A DNA stretch of 64,000 nt, taken from the NCBI RefSeq assembly GCF_950295315.1, contig NC_080181.1, positions 34,997,375-35,061,374 of the forward strand. Direction: 5' to 3'. Every line of letters starts with the position of its first letter. Positions within the stretch are counted from its first letter, which is position 1. The notes below the pieces were generated by a model. That model saw nothing but the letters and a program-made list of their open reading frames with translations, made no database searches and was not told where the DNA came from. The DNA is from Erinaceus europaeus. Lineage: Eukaryota > Chordata > Mammalia > Eulipotyphla > Erinaceidae. Shown here piece by piece: positions 33,607 to 46,671 of this stretch. The translations under genes and the position numbers were made by a program.

Positions 33607-34780
33607 TGCAGGTCTTTGACTGGCAAAAACACCCCACTCTGAGCATGAGATCTGGCTGGGCCAGTGGCTCTTTCTGTGGGCCAGCCCAGCCACCATCTCA
33701 CCATCCAGTTGAGGGCCTGCCCTAACCCACTGCTACCACATCCACACACAGCCCTGCACACACTCAGGGGCTCCTCTGCCTGCAGCCTGCCTCTCAAACA
33801 GTCTCCTTCTGCCCCCTGGTCCCCCACAGACACCTGGGCATGAGCAGCCCACACATGCAGCACTCTCCCTTCCCGCCACTCCATTTGCTCTAGGTTGCGA
33901 AGAGTCTTTTTTTCTTGCTGTAGGGGAGTTGAGACTGCCCAATGTCCTGGGGAGCAAGAACTGCAAACAGTCCATGTACAATGTAACATTTGGGTCTCAG
34001 GCCGCCCAATCCCTAGTGCGCTGTGCAGGCCTATGACTGGCGAAAACAGCCCAGTCTGAGCCTGAGACCTGGCTGCCTAATGGCTCCTTCTGTGGACTAG
34101 GAGACAGACAGACAGAGTTTTCAGGTTCAAAGCCTGTACTTCCCAGAAGAAGGTCATTCACTATGGTTAAAAAAAAAAAAAAAGGCTTTTTTTTTTTTTC
34201 CCTCTGCCTGGGTAACCTGACTGCTGCCAGTTTCTCAGTGAAAAAAGGGGAAAATCTTTTTGGAAAGTACCAAAGTGCAGGCAGGTGGACTCCGTGGAGG
34301 GTGGATGGGAAGTTGCTCCTGCCCTGGCACTAGAGTCCCAGCTGCTGTTCCAGGTGCTCTCTGATACCAGAGATCTCCGTTTGTCCTGTCATGACACTGT
34401 CTCCAGGACGATGAATCCTCAGGATAATGAGGATTCAAAACTAGGCAAGTCATATTGCTTTAAAAACTAAATCCAGGGAAGTTTGGCGGTATGACAGAGG
34501 GTTAAGGGCTTGTCGTGCTCGAGAAAAGAGGGGACAGGTGGAAGGATCTGGGGTCTGGCCCCCAGACCGCTACCTGCAGGGGAGTCGCTTTACAGGGGAG
34601 GAAGCAGGACTTTAGGGGCTCTATCTTTCTCCCCCACTCTGTATTTCCCCTCCTCTCTCCATTTCTCTGTGTCCAATGCAAGTTCAGTAACAACAACAAC
34701 AACAACAATAATAACCACCACAGTGACCAAGCAACAAGGGCAGTGAAAGGGGAACATTTGGAGTGCAGGAGCTGTGGATA
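33607..34780 (+). repeat. Scrambled partial fifth macrosatellite unit
   Basis: Starts with ~70 bases equivalent to the 'gtgcaggcctttgactgg' part of a unit, then jumps back to the 'ccagcccagccgccatctc' part. It runs forward to the first SINE and is cut at 'gcaggagctgtggat', where block A' begins. It also lacks a ~35 base stretch before 'ccccacagacacctggg'. It is more diverged than units 1-4. Confidence 0.75.
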
Positions 34781-34828
34781 CAGAGTTACCAAAGGCAGAA
34801 CTGAAGACAAAATACTCCAGCGATTTTA

Positions 34829-34872
<44 letters not shown>

Positions 34873-34946
34873 AAAGAGAATGAGAGACCACAATAACACT
34901 GAGGCTCTCCCCAGGTACAATGGGTACTGGGGACTCAAATCTGGGT

Positions 34947-35417
34947 TGTTGTTAAAATTCTCGGTGGCTCTTGCCGGGCGGGCCTAGCTTCACGGGCTGG
35001 TAAGAGAGACGCGGAGACAACGGCTGGGCAGGGCAGCTGTAATTCTTTATTCAGGAACAACGATTCATAAACTAAGACAAACTAATCACCAAACAGAACT
35101 CCGCTGTCTCTTTGCGGCGGCACAAGCACTCTCCCTTACTCTCGAACTCAGGAACCGTCTCTTACTCTGGAACTCAGGAACCCAGGAACTCTGTCTCTCT
35201 GGCACTCTCTCTTACTCTGAAACCCTGAAACTCTCGAACTCAGGAACTCAGGAACTCTGTCTAACTCAGGAACTCAGGAACTCTGGCACTCTCGAACTCA
35301 GGAACCCTCTCTCCGGGTTCCTTGGGGCGGGGCCAAGCAGGCCCGCGAAATTAACAGGACTCATCCAATTCTCTTGGTGGGGGAGGGCTAGAACAAACCA
35401 ATGTAAAGCATACGACA
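34947..35417 (-). mobile_element. Solo LTR of an endogenous retrovirus with 6-base target duplication
   Basis: Seen: a 471-base insertion in A' absent from A and A''. It is flanked on both sides by CTGGGT (34941-34946 and 35418-35423). Read on the minus strand it begins TGTCGTATGC and ends AACAACA, the inverted TG...CA termini of an LTR. An AATAAA (complement at about 35046-35051) serves as polyadenylation signal. The middle holds short tandem repeats of 'ggaactcaggaactc'. A six-base duplication is typical of class II (betaretrovirus-like) elements. No internal viral genes remain, so it is a recombination remnant. Confidence 0.8.
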
Positions 35418-38400
35418 CTGGGTGATAAACACAGCAGGTACATTCCCAGGTGAGTTATCTCTCCAACCCACCTGCTTTCTTTTTCTTTTTTTTTGCCACC
35501 AGGGTTATTGCTGGGTTAAGTATCAGTACTAAGAGTCCACTGCTTCTGGAGGTCATTTTTCCTTTTCTTTGTTCTTTCTTTATTTGATAGTACTGAGGTA
35601 AAATAAGAAGGAAAGGGAAAAGAGAGACTGTGTCTCCACTCCCCCCTGCAGGTGGCGAGCCAGGGGCTTAAACCTGGATCCTTGTTTGGGTCCTTGTGCT
35701 TAGTACTATGTACACTTAACCAAGTGCACCATCACCCAGCCCACATCACCTGCTTTCTTTAATGAATATTCTGCTTTTATACGACCCCATTCAGCAGAAG
35801 AAAGTGGAAAATATCACAGAAATTCTTCCATGTTATTGTAGTCAAATTCATTCATTTAGGTAATGATAGCAGTCACTAGTGTTTTGTGTCTTTGGGTGTT
35901 TGGTAGTCTCCAGGGCTTCACTCCAGGTTAATTTTTTTGTTTGGATAGAAAGAAAGAAAGAGAGAGGAGGAGGAGGAGGAGGAGGAGGAGGAGGAGAAGG
36001 AGAGAGAGAGAGAGGAGAAAAAGAGATGCAAAGGGAAAAAATTCACACCATAAAATCTTCATTCAATACTTTGGTAGTCAGGCCCAAACCTGGGTAGTAC
36101 TAAGTGAGCTCTTTCACTGGCATGATATGAGCTTTCACAAACCTGACTGCTTTAAGGAATTGTAAGAATCTCTCCTCTCCGGTGGTTGGTGGTCCCTTAG
36201 CAGTCCAGCTAACTGCATCTTTAAAGTTAATTTATTTTGCTAGTGCTTTAACAGTGGCTTAAAAACTTCCACATTTCAGGGGGTATTGTTTCACACCTAC
36301 AAATGTGTAATTCAGGGGCCAGCAGTGGCACACCTGGTTAAACACACACACCACAGTGTACAAGGATCCAGGTTGGAGACCCTGGTCGCCGTCTGCAGGA
36401 GGAAAACTTCACAAGTGGTGAAGCAGGGATTCAGACATCTCTCTGTCTCTCTCTCTTTCTCTATCTCACCATTCCCTCTCAATTTCACTCTGCCTCTATC
36501 CAATAATAATAAAATAAAATAAAAAATTCTTTAAAAAATGTATTAATTCTAAATGCACAAAAACCACAAGAGTTTTTGTGCCCACCCCTCTGGTAACCTC
36601 CACAGAGTCTATGAGACAGTTTGATGACTGTGCCTCTCGTCAGTTCATTCGCTTTAGTCACTCCACATATGCTGGGGCTTACGTGGGGTGGCACCAGCCA
36701 GGAGGTAAGTCACTCATCTTCCCTCACCAGCTCAAGGGCTCAGTGATTCAGAAAGGAAGACTCAGGGAGTATTTTGGTACAAACACTCATTTATTGGAAG
36801 ATGGGTTTGGCTATATGTAGAAAGTTAAGCAAAGAACATTTTTCAAATACGTCAGAAATTACAGGTTTCTTAAAGGTCAGTTTGCCCACATGGTAGGGGG
36901 CTGGTATGACAAGAATTGATGTGATACATAAAGGTCAAGATAATTAGTCTCCATGATGCCGGCAAATTAATTATCCAAAGGCATTTGAGAGAAGCATAGG
37001 GGTTAACCGGTAAGGTGAGATAGAGAAAGAAAAACAAAACTTGATGTAAATCATAGATATCAAAAGGCATAAGGAAAGAGGAGTTTTGGGGGTTTCTCTG
37101 GTGTTTGAGGTGTATGATAGAGTGTGTTCTCCTTTGTGATCAAAAGGTGAAATGGATGTGTGAACTTTGAGTGACTGTCATGAACTTTGAATGAACCAGG
37201 AATGCGGCCTGCTGCTAGCAGGGAGAACTAATTTTGAGAGACTTGTAGGCTTTCTGTGAGCTTGAGAGACTAACAAGGAGAAACTGAGTCTGGGAGACTT
37301 TTTCCTCTTTGCTCATCTCTATGAGGAGAGGGGCTAAAAAATGGGGTGTCTTTCCAGTCCTCCATCCAAGGATGGGAGAGCTTCCCTAAGCTCTACTAAG
37401 CTTTCACATAGTCCACACACCTATGAGCAAACCCACCCTGAAGTGCATTTCATCTCTAATTATCATATAATCACATTTGATTTTATCCACTTAGCCCCAA
37501 ACAGTATAGTCTCATCTTTTCTTCCTTTATATTATTTTTTAATTGATGATTTAATAATGATGAACAAGACTGTAGGATAAGAGGGGTACAATTCCACACA
37601 ATTCCCACCACCAACGTTCCATTTCCCATCTCCTCCATTGTAAGCTTTCCTATTCTTTATTCCTAGTCTCATCTTTTCTAACTGCAGAGTGTGACTCCCT
37701 CTCTAGTGTGTATTCCAGTCATCTGTTCATGGACCCAGAGGCAGTGTTCACACTTGACCACTGTAAACATAGGGTGCCTCTTGAATTAGTGTTTCCACAT
37801 TCTGTGGACATATGCCACGGAGTGGTATTGCTAGGTCAGAAGGCATTTCCATTGTATTTGTTAAGGTGCTCAAAATTCTGAAAGAGATTAACTCCACTCT
37901 ATCCCGCATGAAGTGGCTATACACTTCATTGTTCTCAGTGAAGTCTCTTGTGAATTAAAAGGCATGATTGTTTTTATTTTGACATATGTCAAGGTCAGAG
38001 AAAAAGGGAAATGCAAGAAAGGGAACTTTTATTGTTAAAAAATGAGTTATTCGGGAGTCAGGCGGTAGCACAGCAGGTTAAGTGCACGCGGCGCAAAGCG
38101 CAAGGACTGTTGTAAGGATCCCGGTTCAAGCCTCTGGCTCCCTACCTGTAGGGGCATCCCTTCCAGGCGGTGAAGCTGGTCTGCAGGTGTCTGACTTTCT
38201 CTCTCCCTCTCTGTCTTCCCCTCCTTTCGATTTCTCTCTGTCCTATCCAACAACCACATCAATAATAACTGCAACAATAAAACAGTAAGGGCAACAAAAG
38301 GGAATAAAAAATAATAAAATAAATTAAAAAATGAGTTTTCATGTACAAACTATTATATTTTACTATGGACTGTAAACCATTAATCCCCCAGTAAAGAAAC

Positions 38401-39548
38401 AAAATAATGAGTAAAACAAAAGCACATGGTCTTTGAGAATTCCATAGGGAGAGAGACTTGAATTGTGGCATTATCATCATCATCATCACTATTATTATTA
38501 TTATTATTTTACTATGTCAACTTTTGTTTTGCACTTTGCTTCTGAATTTTCAAGCTCCCGCACTCTTCCTTTGAAGAGGCTACCTGAGTGGACTCCTAGG
38601 AGGAGAAGTGGGAGGGAAGGCAGAGAGCAAGTTGCCCACTGTTCCTGAGTAGCTTAGCCTTAGAACTAGCAGAAGCAAGGAGTCAGGCGGTAGTGCAGTG
38701 AGTTAACCACATGTGGCGCAAAGCACAGAAACTGGCATAAGGATCCCAGTTTGAGCCTGGTTCCCCACCAGCAGGGGCTTTGCTTCACAGGCGGTGAAGC
38801 AGGTCTGCAGGTGTCATAACATTCTCTCCCCATCTCTGTCTTCCCCTCCTCTCTCCATTTCTCTCTGTCTGACCTAACAATGACATCAACAACAACAATA
38901 ATAACTACAATAACAATGAAAAACAACAAGGGCAAAAAAAGAGAAAATATAAATTATATATAAAAAAAGAACTAGCATAAAGAAATGAAAACAATGTTCA
39001 TTAAACCAGCATGGCCTATGAGGACAGGGAACACAGCATTTTCTAACATGCCTCCGCTAATTATTGAAGGATGGGGAGAAAAAGAAAAGAAACGAGAGAA
39101 AAGGAAGCCACTGGTGTTTCTGTGTCCATGTACTTGGATCCTGGATGCATCTGGATGATGGTAGAGCTTAGCAGGACAATGTCAGGCTCTGAGGTGCTAA
39201 ATAATTCACAGAACTCATTGGTACCAAGGCTAAAACACACAGGCCTTAAATACAGAATCTTAGCACAAATCCCCAATCTGTAATTTGTTCCAAGAAAAGA
39301 AACCTGTTAAAAAAAAAAGTAAAAGAAAAAGAAACACGTTCTCCTGTTAAATGCTTCAGCTTGGACACCTGCTAGCGTCTGGGTCTCCCATAGACAGCAG
39401 AGATGCTCTGCTCACTCATGAGAGGAAGGTGTCTCTCTCCAGAAGCCCAGGGGACATGCGCCACATGTGCTGGTACAGTCACCGGCTCACAGGCTCATCA
39501 AGAACCATCAGGTCAACCTCCACTAACATGCAGGTTCTTCCCTTGTAG

Positions 39549-39667
39549 GGAAAGGACACTCACAGGGAAATGAGGCAGGGCACTTGCCAATGGGACCAGA
39601 TGATTCCACCTCAGCTTCCACTCTCAAGAAGTCCTTCAGTCTGGATCTGATGTCTGAAGACACCCAG
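39549..39667 (+). pseudogene. A' copy of the 15654 exon, 1-base deletion
   Basis: Direct-repeat copy of 15654-15773 with the same 'cccttgtag' acceptor and 'gtcagc' donor. A run of four C before the donor is reduced to three ('gacacccag'), so the exon is 119 bases and would join the next exon out of frame. Otherwise the reading frame is open with a few replacements (for example R to G, E to D). This is independent evidence that the A' copy is disabled, besides the stop in its terminal exon. Confidence 0.5.
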
Positions 39668-39923
39668 GTCAGCTCATGCTCGGTCCTGGGCCCCTATCAG
39701 GAACCCATATGGGAGGACTGAGCCCACCATTCTAGCAAGTGTCTCCTCTGGGCCCATGACCACCCTCCTGACAACAGACTCATGACACTGAAAGCCATGT
39801 GCAGGTCACAGAGGGAGTGGCACAGGCAGGGACCCCAATACCCATCCTCAGTCGAGCTCTGAGAAACCTCAATAGCCTGAAATCAAACCCATCTTGCTTT
39901 TAGAAGACGGGGTTTGATGAGTT

Positions 39924-41030
39924 AGTAGTCATCACAAGGGGTTGAGCACTGGGCTGATTTCTTTCAGACAGAGTCAGAGGATAAGAGATTCTTCTTCTTC
40001 TTCTTCTTCTTCTTCTTCTTCTTCTTCTTCTTCTTCTTCTTCTTCTTCTTCTTCTTCTTCTTCTTCTTCTTCTTCTCCTTCTCCTTCTCCTTCTCCTCCT
40101 CCTCCTCCTCCTCCTTCTTCTTCTTTCTCTTCCTTTTCCTCTTCTTCTCCTCCTCCTCCTCTTCTCTCCTTCTCTTTCTCCTTCCCCTTCTCTTCCTTCT
40201 CATCCTTTTCCTCTTTCTCCTTCTTTTAATTTATTGCCACCATGCGTTACAGCTAATGCTCAGTTCCAGGTCTACAAATCCACTGCTCCTGGCAGCAATT
40301 TTTCGTACTTTGTTTCGCTTTCTTTCTGTTTTTATTCTTTTTTATAATTTTTATTAGATAGGACAGAGAGAAATTGAGAGAGGACAGGGAGATAGAGAGC
40401 AGGAATTAAAGATAGATACCTGTATACCTGATTCATCACTTTTGAAGGGGATACGCTGCAGGTGGGGAGCAAGGGCTTGAAACCAATCCATGTTTTAGGC
40501 AATATGTGTACTTAACTGGGTGTGCCACCAGCCCCCCAAAAGACCCTGCTTCAGCAATGGTGGAGGTCAGGCTCAAACCCGGCTCCTTTGTATGACACCA
40601 GATGACCTACCTTCGCAGCCAAGTTCTCATTTTTTCTTTTTAAAATATTTTTTCATTTTTTTATTTACTGGATGGAAACAGTCAGAAATCGAGAGGAAAG
40701 GGGGAGTTGGAGAGACATCTGCAGCACTGCTTCACAACTCACAAGCTGTCCACACGCAGGTGGGGACCAGGGGCCCAAACCTGGGTTTTGTGCACTGTAA
40801 TATATGTGTTCAACCAGGTGGGACAACACCAAGCACCCCACCTTTGTTTTCATTCATTAAAAGGAAACACTGACAAAAACCACAGGATAAGAGGGGTACA
40901 ACTCCACACAATTCCCGCTACGAGAACTCTGTATCCCATCCCCTTCCCCTGATAGCTTTTCTATTCTTTATCATCCTCCGAAGGGAGGCTGGACAACATA
41001 CTCTATCTTCCATCTGAGGAATATGGGTTC
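39924..41030. other. ~1.1 kb segment in A' (and A'') missing from block A
   Basis: Contains (TTC)n at 39986-40076, a mixed pyrimidine tract to 40227, SINEs on the minus strand (about 40228-40540 and 40635-40850), and a LINE 3' end (40855-41025). In block A the flanks join directly at about 16028-16031. A'' has the matching segment at about 58390-59560. Confidence 0.8.
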
Positions 41031-42004
41031 TGAAATTGGGGCAGCTTGGAACATTCCTACTCATGACCACAGAATGTGAGCTCAGATCTACAGGGATGCA
41101 GAGGTCACATAGGCTCCTAAGCTGAATATGGGCCCCAGATCAGATTAGGTCAGAACAAATCAATGGGGTTTACAGTCAACAATATTTATACACTTTTCCC
41201 ATATTTGAGAGCGACTCTCTATCCTGATCCAGCTTTCTGGTCCTTTTTCCAGCCATGATATCAACTCCCCAAATAAAACTTGGACCCCCCTGCATATCAG
41301 ATTTCAGGCTCAGAAAAAAAAAAAAAAACTAGTATTGTCATCTTCCCCCCCCCTTTTTTTTTAAACAGAGCACTGCTCAGCTCTGGCTTATGGTGGTGTT
41401 GAAAACCGAACCTAGGAACTCAGAGCCTAAGGCATGACAGTCTTTTTGCATAGCCATTATGCTATCTTTTCTGTCCTACATTTTAATTTTCTCAATTGTG
41501 CAGACAGTGGCTCCTTGTCTGTATCTCCAGAGTGCTTCCATGTGCATGTAACTGCCTGGCCCCTGATGATTCTTATTCTATAAGCAGCCCAATCCAAAAA
41601 TGTTCCTTGTTAAAATTTGTACCCCAGTTGACAGCTAGAAAGAACTATAAGCAAATCGTGCTCAAATGAATGAAGAAAGGTTAGGACTCTCTATGTCAGC
41701 TTGTTCCAGTCTATCTCCCCCTGGATACAAGGTCTCCTTTGATTGGTCACAGGGGGACCATAAACTCTAGCATCAACAAACAGCGTGCATTTAAGAATTG
41801 GGGGCATGGCGGTCAGGCACTGGGTTAAGCACATATAGTACAAAGTGCAAAGACCCAAGCATGATCACCAGTTCAAGTCCCCCTGTCCCCAACCACAGGG
41901 GTGTCACTTCACAAGCCTCGAAGCAGGTCTGCAGGTGGCTTTCTTTCTTTCCCTCTCTCCATCTACCTTCCCCTCTCAACTTCTCTCTATTCTATTGAAT
42001 AAAA

Positions 42005-42044
<40 letters not shown>

Positions 42045-42282
42045 GTCCTCCAGAAGTGGTGTTGTAGTGCTGGCAGTGAGCCCCAGTGACTAGGGGCAAA
42101 AAAGAAGAAAAGAGAAAAAAAAGATGGGGGAGCTTTCTCCACAATGGTTAGCTAAGTAAGTGGGGGTGTTCCCTGGACCCCTACACTAGTCTCCTTCCAT
42201 CCTCTGCTCAGTGCCCAGCCCCTCTCTGTCCATTACCAACACCTCTCTCTGTCCATTACCAAAATCACTTTCACCTTCACAG

Positions 42283-42773
42283 ATGTCCTTGCTGGGGGTG
42301 ACTTCGCTGCCTGGACCACTTTCCGATCTGTCACCAGCCGCCGCCGATACCAGGGCATCTTGGTGGCCATAGACCAGAGGAAGAATGCTATCACTACCTC
42401 CACCCTCAGTGATCCAGAAAACAACTGGCGTGACTATCTGTGTGTGACTCCTGAGCAGGAGGAGCAAGGGACTGTACTGTCCCTCTAGGCCTCTGCTCAC
42501 ATCGCGGAATCTGTCAGGGCCTGTGGGGATGGGCTGGCTCCCAAGGTGCCTCTGTATGACAACTATGCCCTGCGCCACCCCATCTTCCCACTCCACATGG
42601 CAGAGGAGGACCTCATGGAACAAATCAGTCTGCTTCTGCAGGGAAAGAAGGATGCGGTCAGCCCCTTCAGCACCTCTGTCACCGCCTATCTGATCATCTG
42701 CAGGCTCATGGGGTTCATCAGCACAGATTTCCAGAAGCAGAGCCTCGCCATCCCAGAATCGTATTTCTACTAA
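42283..42773 (+). pseudogene. A' copy of the terminal exon, nonsense mutation
   Basis: Second copy of the 17217 exon with the same acceptor. The W codon of the motif TVLSLWA is TAG here (42486-42488), truncating the frame after about 68 codons; the rest of the frame remains open to TAA at 42771-42773. It keeps three bases missing from block A (PLYDNYAL against PLYNYAL). A 28-base stretch containing 'cctctctctgtccattacc' is duplicated just upstream of the acceptor. Together with the frameshifted preceding exon this copy cannot give the block A product. Confidence 0.55.
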
Positions 42774-45700
42774 AGGTGCACATTTTCTGCGTGACTTGAT
42801 TTACAAAGGACAAATTTAAGCGTGGCCAGGCGGTGGTGTACTGGGTTAAGTACCCACAGTACTAAGTGCAATGACCCACCCAAAGATCTGGGTTTGAGCC
42901 AGGAGGGAAGTTTCACAGGTGGTGAAAAAGGTCTGCACGTGCTCTCGTTATCTCCCCCTCATTACTTCCCCTTCTTCCCTCAATTTCCCTCTGTCCTATC
43001 AATTTTTTCCAATAAAATGAAAAAAAATTGCCACCAGGAGCAGTGGATTTATAGTGCCAGTACTGAAACGTAGCGGTAACCCTGGAGGCAATAAATAAAT
43101 AATTACTAAAATTTTAAGGGACCAGTCAGTGGTGTACCTGGTTAAGCACTCATATTACAGTGTGCAAGGACCCAGGTTCAATTCTATCTCCACCTGCAGG
43201 GGGAAAACTTTACAAGTGGTGAAGCAGTGTTGCTGGTATCTCTCTCTCTGTCTCTGTCTCTCTCTCTCTCTCCATATATATATATATTTCCCCACCTCTG
43301 TCAATTTCTCTGTTCCTATCCAATAGTAAACTAAAAAAATATAAAAAGAAAATTTATTAAATAAATTTTAAAAAGTACAAATTTACCCTAGAAAATGAAC
43401 ATGTACACACACATACACACACACCTCCCTCCTTCTAGCTTCTTAAGCCTAGAATATAGTGTACAGTAATTTTAAAGCAAAATAATGATTAGAAAATGAG
43501 GTAGCAAACAAAGTCATGAGTTCTCATTGTTATGCTTGAATATGGTGGTAAAAGCTTCAGTCTTATATTAAATCTGACAGATGATTGATGTCCCCGCTTC
43601 CAATTCAGTCCTCTGCAGAGGCAGACAGTCTATTCACAGGCACGGGGAGCTGGGGCTGATTTGGAGTTGGCTACTCAAGGGTCTCCTCTCAGCCTCATCG
43701 CTGAGGGGTGCAGAGCTCTGACCCATGTCTGCAAGTCTTTGGCTCCATGATTTAAACAGCGGCACTGCTGCTGACTCCTCTTCTCCTCCTGGCTTGGCCT
43801 GGCCTCGGTGGATTGGGCCATAGGATGGAGCAGACACAGTTCCAGGCACAGTGCTCTTCCTCCTACTGTGCCCAGCCAGAGAAATGCTGGGTCATTATTT
43901 CACCTCTGAAACCGGGTAAAGGAAATAATAAGAATCCAGAACACCCTGGTGGAGTCACAACTTGCTTTAAAAATCACAGCTCCTCCTCAAGCTCACCCTG
44001 AAAAACAGCAGCATCATGGGGGGGGAAAAGTACACACACTCACACAGCCTTTCTGGTATGAACTCCCGGGTCACCTGTATCAGCTTGTTAGTTCTGGGTA
44101 GTTACTCCAGCTCTGTTTCTGTCCCTTCTCTAAGCTGGGTCAACAGAACATGTAATAAGCCTTGGGACTGCCTGAAGGTCCAATAAGAAAGTGGGTAGAA
44201 ACCAATTTGTTAAATGACAGATTTGATTTCTAGCTTTTTCCTGGGCCATGCAAGTTTTGGTCACAGCTCACAGCTGGAGACCTGATAGCAGACTAGAGAC
44301 TTGAGATTCAGGACTTGGATCCATATTATAGGAGTTTCTTCATATTTGGCTATTTCTAATCATAAATTCCTCTTATTTCTTAGAGAAAATCTTTGGGCAA
44401 TCCATTTCATCAGGAATTGAAGTGAATCTAGACACTGAAAATATGAATTTTTTCCCCCACCACGTTAAACCACCACTGGAGTCTAATTCAGTGATAGTAA
44501 CATCAGCCAAAAGGCATAACTGCAGAATGACACCAAGGCCTCCCTGTTCGGGGCCACACAGCCCAGTGTCCAGAGATCTCTCAGATACTCAAGATGAATG
44601 TGTCTATAGTCTTTGCCACTCTATAGTCATTATATGGCGATGCTCTTTTTATTCCTTTATTCTAACATTCCAGTGACAAATATTTATATTTCCCCCCAAT
44701 TTGCAGGACTTAGTCGAATTTGAATCCAGTCTTCACCTGTGAATTTTCTATCACAAAAATGGATTTAAGACACCTTCATCTCAGGCACTAGTAGAGATTA
44801 TCTGTGCAGACTTGGATATATGGAAAATGAGCTTCCTACAGAAATCTCAGCTCATCTACTCTCCCAGTATTCTAGCAACCCTTATCTCACCATTAGTGAA
44901 AAAAATTCTCCAGAAATTTCTCCTCTATCCTTCAATATTATATCGTTCATAGTATAGTATAGTATAATATATTATGTATTTTAGCGGTAAATAAATGATA
45001 TTCCATAACTCTGTGCCTTAAATGACTACTTTGTCCCAGTCTATAGAAGCACTTAGGCAAAGATTCAGGACAGTAAAATATTAGGAAAAACAAAATCAAT
45101 TCTAATTTCACTGTCAATCACTTTGATAAGCTAGCCTATCTTCTTCCAGGTATATTTTCATATCTTTACTGTGAAATATAACACATATACATATAGGTTT
45201 CGTAGTTTGCTAAAGAATACAGTAGAACAATCTCACTAGGTGTGGGGGGAGACAGGCAGATGGTGGTGCACTGGGTTAAGCACATAAATTAAGTACTAAA
45301 TGCAAGGATCTGAACAAGGATCCAACATGCTCCATAAATGGCAAAGCAGGTCTGCAGGTATCTATCTTTCTCTCCCTTCTTTATCTTACCCTCCCCTCTC
45401 AATTTCTCTCTGTCCTGTCCGATGAAATGGAAAATATGGCTGCCAAGAGCAGTGGATTTATAGACACCAAGCAGTGGATTTGAAGCACGGAGCCCCAGAG
45501 ATAACCCTGTAGGCAAAAAGAAGAAGGAGGAAGTGGGGGGATGAGAGGGAAAGGAGGAGGAAGAGGAGAAGGAAGAGAAGAAGAAGAAGTGGTAGTAGTC
45601 GTCTCACTGGATATCATATAGACCACAAAATATAACATTATCACCCCTCAGAAACAGTCATGTCTTTGGCCAGCCACCACACTTCCTAACCTTCTGACAG

Positions 45701-45854
45701 TTGTCACAGTCGACTTGAATTCTGTACTAATTATTTCCTTTCCTTTCGATCATTTTATCACTTGACTATGCATCACCAAACATTGTTTTTCTCTACTAGT
45801 TTGGTCTGGATTTTAAATTTCATATCAATTAAAATTACATCCTATGCATTTTTT

Positions 45855-46107
45855 TATTTTTTATTTTTTTAAATTTATTTATTCCCTTTTGTTGCCCTTG
45901 TTGTTTTATTGTTGTAGTTATTATTGTTGTCGTTGTTGGATAGGACAGAGAGAAATGGAACGAGGGAGGGGAAGACAGAGAGGAGGAGAGAAAGACAGAC
46001 ACCTGCAGATCTGCTTCACCGCTTGTGAAGCGACTCTCCTGCAGGTGGGGAGCCGGGGTTCGAACAGGGATCCTTATGCCGGTCCTTGTGTTTTGCGCCA
46101 CCTGCGT
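45855..46107 (-). mobile_element. Recent SINE family 1 insertion in C only
   Basis: Near-consensus element (B-box complement 'gggttcgaaca') flanked by 'atcctatgcatttttt' (45839-45854 and 46108-46123). C'' has the empty site at about 53498-53515. Confidence 0.9.
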
Positions 46108-46117
46108 ATCCTATGCA

Positions 46118-46275
46118 TTTTTTAAGATTTTATTTATCTGTTAATGAAAGGCACAGAAAGAGACCAATAACCAGACATCACTCTGCTACATGTACAGCCA
46201 GGGTTCGAACTCAAGACCTCATGCTCAAGAATCCAATGCTAAACCTACTGCTTCACCTCCTGGACCACCATCCCA
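46118..46275 (-). mobile_element. tRNA-type SINE, family 2, in C
   Basis: Complement of 'ggtccaggaggtgaagcagt' with B-box 'gagttcgatccctgg', best seen in its inverted copy at 53340-53500. Confidence 0.75.
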
Positions 46276-46671
46276 TGCATTTTATATCTTGATATGCATA
46301 CTGGACTTGGCCAAAGGTGATTTATTCTCACAGCTGTAGAAGATGCCAATGCACAACATAATTTATCTGCTGACTTCAAGTGAGGCAGATTTCTATACTC
46401 AATATATTCTTTGAACCTTTTCTGTCAGGGGTTGAATTTTACAATCAATAGGACTTAACACCCCACCACTGACCATTGTAGTATAGGTATTTGTTGTTTG
46501 AAATTATTCAGAAGTATTGTACCTAACCACTTGACAGCTTCAAGACAGTAGGCACTATACTTTACTAGCCATTTCCGTTGGACTCTCACTTAGATCATTT
46601 CCAATTAATTGTTTCATGAGGTCTTTGAGGTTACATGCACTGAGGTTACAGTGGGCAAAAAATTTAGGACT

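Larger units (their letters stand above)
34781..45655 (+). repeat. Block A', second direct copy and outer part of left palindrome arm
   Basis: Starts abruptly after the truncated array unit ('gctgtggat' followed by 'acagagttacc') and runs collinear with block A to 'acccctcagaaac'. Then it continues into segment C, which block A lacks. Private features: solo LTR at 34947-35417, nonsense and frameshift changes in the exon copies, and (AAT)n at 42002-42045. Confidence 0.85.

Noticed and set aside
20842..34780. CRISPR-like array
   Set aside because: Units are 3.4 kb and eukaryotic, without short repeat-spacer structure.
39942..40229. Poly-Ser and poly-Lys frames
   Set aside because: Translation of the (TTC)n tract in both strands.
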